From Beijerinckiaceae bacterium (lineage in GTDB: Bacteria > Pseudomonadota > Alphaproteobacteria > Rhizobiales > Beijerinckiaceae), in NCBI GenBank assembly GCA_947452005.1, contig CANGBC010000003.1, positions 171,064 to 235,063 on the forward strand: 64,000 bases of DNA, in the 5' to 3' direction. This document shows positions 53,369 to 61,207 of the stretch, piece after piece. Position 1 is the stretch's first letter, and each line of letters starts with the position of its first letter. The notes beneath the pieces were generated by a model. That model made no database searches, was not told where the DNA came from, and was given only the letters and a program-made list of their open reading frames with translations. The position numbers and the translations under genes are program-made.

Positions 53369-53486
53369 TCCCCATCTCCCTAGGATGCTGGCCGGATGCC
53401 TTGTCCAAGCCTCATATATTTCGCTCAAAAGGTCGCATGGGGCGGGTCCTGTCAAGCCATTGCTGGCGCCACGCCAAGCAGCCCTC

Positions 53487-53526
53487 AACGAAAAACGCCC
53501 CGGAGTGTGAGCTCACGGGGCGTTTG
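53487..53526. terminator. repeated terminator element, copy 2
   Basis: AAACGCCCCG (53493-53502) and CGGGGCGTTT (53516-53525) with an inner GAG/CTC; five T follow on the minus strand. It lies just after the autotransporter gene end at 53557 (minus), which it should terminate. The flanking CAACG and GAG...CTCA are shared with copy 1. Confidence 0.85.
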
Positions 53527-53556
53527 CATATCTAACCGTTCCTCGGAAAATCGTTA

Positions 53557-56500
53557 TCAGAAGCCCATGTCATAACTGGCGCGCACGGAGGCTGAGCCTT
53601 TACCCTGAAATGGCTCTTCGCGATAATTTGCCGCGATGTTCAAGCGTTCCTTGCTCTGCAAATAATAAGAAGCACCCACCGTGCCTGAAGTGCGCGTCCT
53701 GACAGGATTTGCATTGAACGCCATGGGTACCAAACCCGTCACGCCGCTCGCCGAATAGGATCCTTTGGCGGCGTTGAGGTCAGCCTCAATATCACCTTGC
53801 GCAAACAGCACGACCTTCGGCGCCGCCTGATAAGACGCAAATAGCCCGACCAATGAAGTGGTGGCATTGATGCTCAAGGCGTTAAAGGTGAGAGGTGCCG
53901 TCACAGAAGTGGAGGCTGCTTCCTGATAACCGTTCATTTTGTATTGCGAAAAACGAACGCCTGCATATGGAGCGACGACAATATCTGCGCCTAAACCAAA
54001 GCCCTGCTTCACAGTCAGCTGTGCGCCCTGACTGATGAACTGGGATGACCCAGCGCCCGGCTCTGATCCGCCAGAAATCGGCCGATTGACCGTGGCTTTC
54101 TTTTGTCCATAAGAGCCGGCAAGTTTCACCTCCGTGCCAGTCCCATCCAGACGCTCATTCCAGACACCAAACAAGCCGATGAGCGGAAGACCTGACGCCG
54201 GATCGAGATCAACAACAGCGCCGGATTTGTTTGCCGACAGGCTTTGCTCTGCATAGATACCCAGACGATAATGCGGATCTGGGCGATAAGCGCCAACAAA
54301 TGAGCCACTGTTGTCGTTCGAATTATTGCCGCGAGCAACAGACGTGTTTCGCCCACCCAAAGACGCGCACACATTGTTCTTTTCAAATAGCGAGCAATCA
54401 TAGGCGAAACTGTTGGAAAGGATGGCATGCTGCAAGGTGAAGATGTTTTTCAGAACCGATGCCGTCTCAACAAGGGATTGCTGCGTATCCTGCTGCGACG
54501 GGCCATTCATGACCATGTCGAGATAAACATCATAATTGTTGTAAGCCAGCGTGTAGAGATAAGCACTGGAGAGAGCGCTCGTATCGAAGGTACTGAATGT
54601 TCCCGTCCGGCCGAGCGATGACAGAAGTGTGTAGCGCCCCGCTGCATAAGATATATTGCCGGCATTCAGCAATGAGAGTGTACCGGTAAGATTCATCGTG
54701 CCGGCAGCATTGATGGTTTGATACCAATTCATCACCAATGAGCCCGTTGCGGACTGGGTGAAGTTCTTGCCCAAGGCTATAGTGTTTGCACCAGCCGAGA
54801 CGTTGAACGCGCCATTGTTAAAGAGACCTGTTGCGCCCACACCCGTGCCTGAATAAGCGATTGAGCCAACGCCACTCAAAGCCAATGTCGATCCGGAGTT
54901 GATCGTTGTGTCGAGCGTGTAGGTGTTAATGCCCGCCATGACGAATGTGCCGCCACCCGTGACAACAACATCGCCCGCGCCAGAAATAACCCCCGTTTGC
55001 GTGGTAGTCGTACCTGGAGCGATGTTGAATGTCGGGTCGCCCGTGACGTGAATATTGTTGCTCAACGTCATATTGGCGGTGGTGCTGAACGTTGCCGTCG
55101 TTAACGACGTCCCAACCAGATCCAGAATGCCAGCTCCAATGGCAGAGCCTGATGTGATGGTGAGGTTGGCACCTGCATCCACTTCTGTCGTGCCACTATA
55201 AGTATTGGTCCCGGACAGCGTCTTCGTACCACTCACCAACTTAAGCCCGCCGGTGCCGGTAATCGCCCCAGAATAAGCCCCCGACCCATTTGTCAAAGTG
55301 AGCGTACGCGCTCCCAGAATCGTGTTGCCCGATCCCGTCAGATTGACAAGCGAAGCCCCACCGGTAGTGCCAGAAATATCAAACGTGCCGCTATTGTTGA
55401 GACCGCTCGATGCTGCGATTGAGCCTGTTGTCAGCTTCAATGTGGCGCCAGAGGCAACCGTGGTCGCACCCGTATATGTATTGATGCCCTCGAGTGTCTT
55501 GACCCCGCCGGAAAATGAAATGCCACCCGCCCCGCTCGCAACGCCGCCATAAGTCGTGTTGGCGGGGCCGGTGAGGGTGAGAATTTTGCTCCCCAAGATC
55601 GTGTTGCCGGTGCATGTCAGATCAACAACCGATGTCCCGGCCGTGGTGCCCGAAATATTCAGCGTCCCCGCGTTACACACACCACTACTGGCCGAGATTG
55701 AGCCACTTCCTGTCAGTGTCAAAGTCGCACCAGAGCCAATGCTGGTGGCACCTGTATATCCGCTGGTCCCGGTGAATTCCTTTGAACCGCCCGAGAGCGT
55801 CACGCCACCCGTGCCACTGATCGCGCCCGTATAGGTTCCAGACCCATTGGTAAGGGTCAGTGTTTTTGAACCCAGCACCGTGCTGCCCGCACCAGTCATA
55901 TCCACAACGGATGCGCCGCTGTTCGTGCCGGAAATATCAAATATACCGCCATTGCTGAGGCCACTTGATGAAGCAATCGAACCGCTGCCCGAGAGCGCCA
56001 GAGTTGCCCCCGAGCTGATCGTTGTAGACCCTGTATAAGTGTTCGCGCCACTCAGAGTCACAGAGCCGACAGACCCAGCGATGGTCAAAGAACCAACAAC
56101 ACCGGACGCATTGGAAAACACACCTGAATAGATCGGGTTGAACCCGTTGGAATTCAGCGTGCCATTATTGGCGGAGATGGTGAAATTGCTAGCAACAGTA
56201 CTGGTCGAGGATGCGTTGAGCGTACCCCCGTTGAATTTCGGGTTCACAACCGACCCAATATCCGAAACCGAGCTGGTTGAAGTAATATCGGATGCAGCAG
56301 GATTTGTTCCGCTGATGGCCGAGTAATCACCCACCGTCCAATTGTCAGACTCGAAACCACCGCCCTGAATCGTGATATATTTGAATCGGCCATCGGTGTC
56401 ATAGAAATTCACAAATGCATAGGGCTCGCTGCCGTTAGCTGCGAACTGATTTGCAAATGTCTGCGGGGTGACACCGGTGCCGGTCAAACCCGATATCGTC

Positions 56501-57129
56501 TGCCAGTTCGGATTACCGTAATAAAGATTCGTGCTGGATGACGAGCCAACGATGGACGTCATCTGGGACAGCGTAAAAGTATAGAGAGCATTCGCGTCGC
56601 CAGCATTGCGATAAATCGTGATGGTGTTGCCGCCGTTCATGGCAGAAACCCAAAGGCCAAAATAATTCACACCAACTGAACTGTTGATCGTAATCGATCC
56701 ATTGTCTTTCGGGTAAGCGCCGGTACCACCCGCACCGCCGTACAAGAGTGGCGGATTATGATCGCCGACATTTTGCGTATTGATTTGACTAAACGATAAA
56801 GTCGCGCCAAGGCCGCTGACCAATGGAAAACTGCCAACGGACGTCGAAAAACTACTTGTAAATGTTGCCGCTGTTGTGCGGGTATCAAATGTCTCCATGC
56901 CGACGCTAAAGAAGACAGATTGCGTCTGCTGCACGCCCGGCGCTTCAATGGTTGCGATGAAGGAGTCCGATTGCGCTGCTTGAACGCTCAAGCCAACAAA
57001 AACCACCGACCAGACCGGCCGTCTGAAATCACACGATACCAGCCAACGGAATGGCCCAACATCGCCAACCGAAAAAGCTTGGGCTTTCCGTAAGGATCCA
57101 CCCTGCCCGCCGCGCACAGATCGTTTCAC
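53557..57129 (-). CDS. Autotransporter with passenger beta-repeats (type V secretion)
   Basis: 1190 residues starting with GTG at 57129. A long leader ends near VFVGLSVQAAQS. Residues about 60-270 form a separate N-terminal domain (YFGLWVSAMNGGNTITIYRN, YYGNPNW, PYAFVNFYDTDGRF, GGGFESDNWTVGDYS) that resembles exosortase-dependent surface proteins of the Npun_F0296 kind. Residues 361-639 hold three tandem units of about 93 residues (NTYTG.TT...GATL.L pattern of autotransporter-associated repeats). The last roughly 280 residues are the outer-membrane beta-barrel and end in aromatic YDMGF, as such barrels do. Probable adhesin or surface structure; ligand unknown. Start uncertain, ribosome site weak. 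Confidence 0.88.
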   Translation of the reverse strand: MKRSVRGGQGGSLRKAQAFSVGDVGPFRWLVSCDFRRPVWSVVFVGLSVQAAQSDSFIATIEAPGVQQTQSVFFSVGMETFDTRTTAATFTSSFSTSVGSFPLVSGLGATLSFSQINTQNVGDHNPPLLYGGAGGTGAYPKDNGSITINSSVGVNYFGLWVSAMNGGNTITIYRNAGDANALYTFTLSQMTSIVGSSSSTNLYYGNPNWQTISGLTGTGVTPQTFANQFAANGSEPYAFVNFYDTDGRFKYITIQGGGFESDNWTVGDYSAISGTNPAASDITSTSSVSDIGSVVNPKFNGGTLNASSTSTVASNFTISANNGTLNSNGFNPIYSGVFSNASGVVGSLTIAGSVGSVTLSGANTYTGSTTISSGATLALSGSGSIASSSGLSNGGIFDISGTNSGASVVDMTGAGSTVLGSKTLTLTNGSGTYTGAISGTGGVTLSGGSKEFTGTSGYTGATSIGSGATLTLTGSGSISASSGVCNAGTLNISGTTAGTSVVDLTCTGNTILGSKILTLTGPANTTYGGVASGAGGISFSGGVKTLEGINTYTGATTVASGATLKLTTGSIAASSGLNNSGTFDISGTTGGASLVNLTGSGNTILGARTLTLTNGSGAYSGAITGTGGLKLVSGTKTLSGTNTYSGTTEVDAGANLTITSGSAIGAGILDLVGTSLTTATFSTTANMTLSNNIHVTGDPTFNIAPGTTTTQTGVISGAGDVVVTGGGTFVMAGINTYTLDTTINSGSTLALSGVGSIAYSGTGVGATGLFNNGAFNVSAGANTIALGKNFTQSATGSLVMNWYQTINAAGTMNLTGTLSLLNAGNISYAAGRYTLLSSLGRTGTFSTFDTSALSSAYLYTLAYNNYDVYLDMVMNGPSQQDTQQSLVETASVLKNIFTLQHAILSNSFAYDCSLFEKNNVCASLGGRNTSVARGNNSNDNSGSFVGAYRPDPHYRLGIYAEQSLSANKSGAVVDLDPASGLPLIGLFGVWNERLDGTGTEVKLAGSYGQKKATVNRPISGGSEPGAGSSQFISQGAQLTVKQGFGLGADIVVAPYAGVRFSQYKMNGYQEAASTSVTAPLTFNALSINATTSLVGLFASYQAAPKVVLFAQGDIEADLNAAKGSYSASGVTGLVPMAFNANPVRTRTSGTVGASYYLQSKERLNIAANYREEPFQGKGSASVRASYDMGF
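55213..56049 (-). repeat. three tandem coding repeats in the autotransporter passenger
   Basis: Units at about 55771-56049, 55489-55770 and 55213-55488 encode 93, 94 and 92 residues. Each runs NTYTG/GYTG, a GATL strand, a SGSI..SSG turn, SGT..G.S.V(D/N)(L/M)T, then LG(S/A)(K/R).LTLT and a closing GGV/GGL strand. The middle unit alone contains two cysteines (C485, C506). High identity suggests recent duplication. Confidence 0.85.
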
Positions 57130-57397
57130 TGTCTAGTCTTTCAGTAACCGTATGAAATCTAATACATTTTATCATGCGGTGACGTCGGATGACGGAAGCG
57201 GTGCTTTCTCGTGTTCAGCTGGAAGGTCGACCAAAACGTGAGCTAAGCCACTGGTATTAATCGGTTTTCAGAAAGTCAAAGCCTGACTGCACGTACGTGT
57301 TCATTTTTTCTGGCTATAGGCCCCTTTCGCCGAATGTAGGGGGCGATGGCACATGAGTCGGTACGGACTTGCGATCGATGAGCGTCTTGCGAGCAAA
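57130..57397. promoter_or_regulatory. upstream region of the autotransporter gene
   Basis: 268 bases between the autotransporter start and the end of the TetR gene. The segment next to the start (about 57140-57180) is AT-rich (AATACATTTTATC) and may hold the promoter. No palindromic TetR site or reading frame is clear. Confidence 0.3.
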
Positions 57398-58036
57398 TCA
57401 GGCGCTCGGGTGAAAGAGCCTCAGGCAAATATCTCTGGTCAGGCGTTGATGCTCAGCGGTTCCAAAAAATGGACTCTGTTCGAACAAGGGCGCGCGCATA
57501 ATTGCCTGCATGGCCCGCAACAGCAGCCCTAATTCCTCGGCCTCCATCACAGGAAATGTGCCTGTGGTGTCACGCAAACGCGCCAGAATCAGGGGCTCAA
57601 TCAAAGCGTCAATCGCCGTATTGAACTGCTCAGGGCGGCTCGCTGTTTTGAAAAAATGCCGGACAAAGAAACGCACCAAAGCGGGGGTGCGGATTTGAGG
57701 TTCTTTAAAAAGGCATGCAACCAAGGATTCAATCAACACGGTGCCGGTCTGATCAACAGGATGCTTTTCGATCACGTCGATCACGCCACGCAGTACGGAT
57801 GCCTGTTTTTTCAAAAAGACATGGACAAAAACGCCGTCCATATTCTTGAAATAATTGAAAATCGTGCCGACAGAATATCCTGACCGCTTGGAAATTTGTC
57901 GCGCGGTCGGCACGCTAAACTCGTCTCGGGTCATAAGGCTGACGACAGCTGCATCGACCGCATCAATCGCGGTTGCAGATTTGCCGACAGGATCTCCTTC
58001 GCCCTTCTTTAGCATTCTCAAGGCCTTCCTAATCAT
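57398..58036 (-). CDS. TetR/AcrR family transcriptional regulator
   Basis: 212 residues from the ATG at 58036. Residues about 22-70 form the TetR DNA-binding domain: AVVSLMTRDEFSVPTARQISKRSGYSVGTIFNYFKNMDGVF holds helices 1-4 including the recognition helix VGTIFNYF. The rest is the usual helical ligand-binding domain. The effector cannot be predicted. It lies upstream of the autotransporter gene on the same strand, 268 bases apart, and could control it; the next gene upstream is a kinase ending beyond a terminator. Confidence 0.88.
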   Translation of the reverse strand: MIRKALRMLKKGEGDPVGKSATAIDAVDAAVVSLMTRDEFSVPTARQISKRSGYSVGTIFNYFKNMDGVFVHVFLKKQASVLRGVIDVIEKHPVDQTGTVLIESLVACLFKEPQIRTPALVRFFVRHFFKTASRPEQFNTAIDALIEPLILARLRDTTGTFPVMEAEELGLLLRAMQAIMRAPLFEQSPFFGTAEHQRLTRDICLRLFHPSA

Positions 58037-58125
58037 CTAGCTTACAGTGCATTGACCATTGCGCACAACTGAGTCTCGCGCCCGCAGGAATGAGGCGTGG
58101 CAAACGGGCAGAAGACACGCCCCAA

Positions 58126-58163
58126 CGCAAAAACGCCCCGGAGTTTTCACTCACGGGGCGTTT
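58126..58163. terminator. repeated terminator element, copy 3
   Basis: AAACGCCCCG (58131-58140) and CGGGGCGTTT (58154-58163) with an inner GAGT/ACTC stem; five T follow on the minus strand. It is downstream of the kinase gene ending at 58398 on the minus strand, with CAACG at its outer edge as in copies 1 and 2. Confidence 0.8.
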
Positions 58164-58397
58164 GTGTTTGTGTTTAGGATTTGGTTGCGGGGACGCGCAA
58201 CCACCTCTACCGAACCACCTTGAGCAGGGGTTGCCTATCTTAATTTGAAGAGGTCAAGGCTCGCCGCGCACAGGGACGTATGGCGTAAATATTACCGGCG
58301 CTCATATCGATCAGCCGCATCAGCGTATTTAGGTTATTGACCACCAAACCCAAGCGCTTCAATGGCTCGAAAGCCATACATCAGTGAGGACCACTTT
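58164..58397. other. unassigned gap downstream of the kinase gene
   Basis: About 230 bases between the terminator and the kinase stop. On the minus strand a short frame runs from ATG at 58380 (MYGFRAIEALGFGGQ), and another gives LGLVVNNLNTLMRLIDMSAG near 58270-58350; either could be the decayed end of a lost gene, but neither is recognised. No repeats or ends of insertion sequences were identified. Confidence 0.3.
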
Positions 58398-60026
58398 TCA
58401 GGGGGCAGGTCGAGATGACCTGCCTACTGCCGACCAAGATTTGATCGCGTCATTGATCATGCGCTCGCCAGAAGAGCCTATTTCAAATGTGATTTTGGCG
58501 ATGCGCTGATCTGATAGCAGCAACGGCACATCAAACCAACCGCGATTGCGGATCAGATCAACATTACGCGATTCAGCCGTCGCGCCACGCGTCAAGCCGA
58601 TTAGGAAATAATTGCGCAATATAGGTGTTGGCACACCGATGAGAGCGTCGCCCTTAGCCACGTCCTCACGCCGCATTTGCGGCGTCTGAATCTGCGCAAT
58701 ACCCGGCACAGCCCCGCCTTCGGTTGGGAAAAAGCGCAATTCAATTGTATGCGAGGCAGGTAAGGTCTCGTCAGTGTTTTTCTGTATTAGCATGACAGCT
58801 TTTAACTTAGCGTATGGAAGATCTATTTCTGCACGCACCCCCAACATAATAGGTTGGCCGGAGCCGCGACTTATATCTTCCAAGCGCCAAACAACATTTC
58901 CAACAAAAGTTTTTACTTTTTCTGGTAAATCCGGCGCATCTAACAATAATGCTGCCCGGTGTTTCGTTGGATTTATGTTTTCTGCAGAGCTTGGTTCGCT
59001 ATTTTGTATGGAAGTGTTTTCTGGAATTCCAGGGTTTTCAATAGTCTTTATCGGCTTTTCTAGAAAAAACGGGGGGATGATTAATGTACACAAGCCTGCT
59101 GCAATAAATAAAAATTTGTATTTTTTATTTATAGTCTTTGGAACTATCTGCCGCTCAATGGAAGTTTTATCAGTGGTGTCAATAATCGTTTCACCATTGA
59201 TGCTTTGTCGCCACTTTTTTATTGAATCCGGACGATCTTTGGGAAGTACTTTGAGACCCCAATACACAGCAGCGATGAAAGACGTCCGAAAATTGCCGGT
59301 TATTGGGATAAGATCATCTGAAACTAGCCTTTCGACAGACGGAGAAGGCGCCTTTTTTGAAATTAACCAATAAATTGTCGCGGCTAAGGAATAGATATCA
59401 GTCCACGGACCTTGTGAGTCATTTTTTCGAGAATATTGCTCAATCGGAGAGAAACCATCTTTAACAACTGCGGAAACAGTTTGAGTTTTGAGCGAAAATG
59501 CTTCTCTCGCAGATCCAAAATCTAGAAGAACTGGCGTTCCATCATCTCTAATGAAGATGTTGTCCGGCGCTATATCCCGATGCAAAATATTATTTTGATG
59601 AAGCTTGTCGAGCGCGTCCAAGAGGGGAGCTATGACAGCATCTATTCTAGATTGCGTGAGCTCATCAGAGTGTCTATTACGCCAATCATGAAGTGGCATA
59701 CCCTTCTGGTAATCAAGAACCATATAGGCAGTATTGTTTTCTTCGAAAACTTGACTAACGTTTACAATATTCGGATGAGTAAATTTTGCTAACAAACGAG
59801 CTTCTTCTAGAAATCTGCTTCTACCCCAATTAAAATCGTTTTCGTATCTCTCTCTCGGAACTATCGATTGCCCTATGCTCTTTGAAAAGTCTTTAGGCCC
59901 ATATTCTTTTATGGCGAAATATTTTTTTAAGTCCTTATCTTCAGCTAAATAAGTTGTAGCAAACCCACCTTCGCCCAGGATTCTGATCACTCTGTATTGA
60001 CGAAGGCAATCCTCAGGTTCCAGCAA
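58398..60026 (-). CDS. Membrane-anchored Ser/Thr protein kinase with C-terminal sensory-type domain
   Basis: 542 residues from a TTG at 60026 (GGAG nine bases upstream). Kinase domain 10-280: glycine loop GEGGFATTYLA (18-28), VAIK-type lysine K40, catalytic loop HRDIAPDN (149-156), DFG 169-171 and the activation-segment QYS motif. The lysine usual two after HRD is Ala (A153). One membrane segment at about 303-321 is followed by an external domain (360-535: VGNVVWRLEDISRGSG, PASHTIELRF, RGWFDVPLLL) found in alphaproteobacterial proteins of unknown role. Base composition is clearly richer in A+T than the rest of the window. Paralogue of the 61204 product. Confidence 0.87.
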   Translation of the reverse strand: MLEPEDCLRQYRVIRILGEGGFATTYLAEDKDLKKYFAIKEYGPKDFSKSIGQSIVPRERYENDFNWGRSRFLEEARLLAKFTHPNIVNVSQVFEENNTAYMVLDYQKGMPLHDWRNRHSDELTQSRIDAVIAPLLDALDKLHQNNILHRDIAPDNIFIRDDGTPVLLDFGSAREAFSLKTQTVSAVVKDGFSPIEQYSRKNDSQGPWTDIYSLAATIYWLISKKAPSPSVERLVSDDLIPITGNFRTSFIAAVYWGLKVLPKDRPDSIKKWRQSINGETIIDTTDKTSIERQIVPKTINKKYKFLFIAAGLCTLIIPPFFLEKPIKTIENPGIPENTSIQNSEPSSAENINPTKHRAALLLDAPDLPEKVKTFVGNVVWRLEDISRGSGQPIMLGVRAEIDLPYAKLKAVMLIQKNTDETLPASHTIELRFFPTEGGAVPGIAQIQTPQMRREDVAKGDALIGVPTPILRNYFLIGLTRGATAESRNVDLIRNRGWFDVPLLLSDQRIAKITFEIGSSGERMINDAIKSWSAVGRSSRPAP

Positions 60027-60058
60027 GGCAAGTCTCCTTTTGCAATGTAGGGTTCAAA

Positions 60059-61207
60059 CTATTCTGACAGTTTTCGGAGAAATGACTTTGTGCTTTCAAT
60101 TAAATTCTGGGAATTTTCTGCTTTGATCGGTTCTATTTTATGTTTCAGCTGTAGAATACGCTCTACAGATCGACGAACATGCTGTTGGAGCGCATCGTTC
60201 TTTTCTAGTGCATTAGAAAGTGCGCTGTACATCTTGCGCCCGACGTCTTCATCCTGATTTTCTAACCGGCTCAGTATTACAAGATCGGCTCCTGCATAAA
60301 AACTAGAAATGGTTGCGTCGACCGCAGTTCGTTTGTCATCTCGGACTGCACCCATAAACATGTCATCAGTAATAACGACCCCATTATATTTGAGCCGACG
60401 GCGTAGCAGATCGGAAATGGCAGTTGAGCCTTTAAGTGTTGCTGTGCCGCCCCATTTTCGAGATGCGAGATGGCCAACCATCACCATATCGGCGAGTTCT
60501 TCTTGAATAAGATTTGCGTAAGGCTTGATCTCAATCTCTTTCCAAACAGCGGTGACATCAACCGCCACTTTATGTGTGTCGTCTTGTGCAGATCCATGCC
60601 CAGGGAAATGTTTCAGAGCGGTGAGGATGCCGCGGCCTCGATGCGCTTCGATGAATTCCTTGGCGAGGGCAGTAACTTCTTCATGGTCTTTTGAATAGCT
60701 ACGACCAAGTTCACCGATGATCTTGTTTTTAGGATTAATATCGAGATCCACAACAGGACCGAAATTGAGATTAAATCCGTAATTATGAACACGCGTTGCC
60801 ATTGTTTCGAAAATGTCGTGACGTTGCTCGTCTGATAACAGAGCCGTCTCTCTCGCGGATGGAAGATTTTTTTCTTTTAATTTCGGCCCAAGTCTCTGAA
60901 TGCGTCCACCCTCTTCATCCAGCGCAATAAATGGTGGAAATTTACATTTGCAATTTTTTACGGCGAGCGTCATGTCCCGCAATTTCGTCGGGTTTGCCAT
61001 ATTCCGAGGCAGAAAAATCACCCCACCAATCCGGCCGCTTTCAAGGTTTTGCATGACATCAATGAAACCGGGCGCCGTTTTTTCTGTCCCGAAAAACCCG
61101 ACGATCATTGTTTGTCCAAAATCAGGCTTCGTGTCATTTGCGGCATGAGCCGGCGTAGCGACAAAAAAGATGCCTAAAATGAAGCTGCTACAAAGCCTCG
61201 CTTTCAT
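60059..61207 (-). CDS. Exported GH3 glycosidase, NagZ-like
   Basis: 382 residues from the ATG at 61207, which overlaps the stop of the upstream kinase gene (ATGA). Leader MKARLCSSFILGIFFVATPAHA predicts export, unlike cytoplasmic NagZ. The glycoside hydrolase 3 barrel shows ALDEEGGRIQRL, the KHFPGHGSAQDDTHK catalytic-dyad loop (H204, D209/D210, H212), and VITDDMFMGAV with the nucleophile Asp pair (281/282). Activity is likely N-acetyl-beta-glucosaminidase on peptidoglycan fragments in the periplasm. Its embedding between two kinase genes suggests one functional unit. Confidence 0.85.
   Translation of the reverse strand: MKARLCSSFILGIFFVATPAHAANDTKPDFGQTMIVGFFGTEKTAPGFIDVMQNLESGRIGGVIFLPRNMANPTKLRDMTLAVKNCKCKFPPFIALDEEGGRIQRLGPKLKEKNLPSARETALLSDEQRHDIFETMATRVHNYGFNLNFGPVVDLDINPKNKIIGELGRSYSKDHEEVTALAKEFIEAHRGRGILTALKHFPGHGSAQDDTHKVAVDVTAVWKEIEIKPYANLIQEELADMVMVGHLASRKWGGTATLKGSTAISDLLRRRLKYNGVVITDDMFMGAVRDDKRTAVDATISSFYAGADLVILSRLENQDEDVGRKMYSALSNALEKNDALQQHVRRSVERILQLKHKIEPIKAENSQNLIESTKSFLRKLSE

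Noticed and set aside
52325..53488. Longer start for the TTT receptor at 53488
   Set aside because: The extra 40 residues are not leader-like; the start at 53368 gives a proper signal peptide with a ribosome site.
55213..56049. Regular repeats considered as a CRISPR or satellite array
   Set aside because: Units are about 280 bases, stay in frame and encode autotransporter passenger strands; no short repeat-spacer pattern.
58164..58397. Possible insertion-sequence remnant
   Set aside because: No terminal inverted repeats, target duplication or transposase-like coding was recognisable; left as an unassigned gap.
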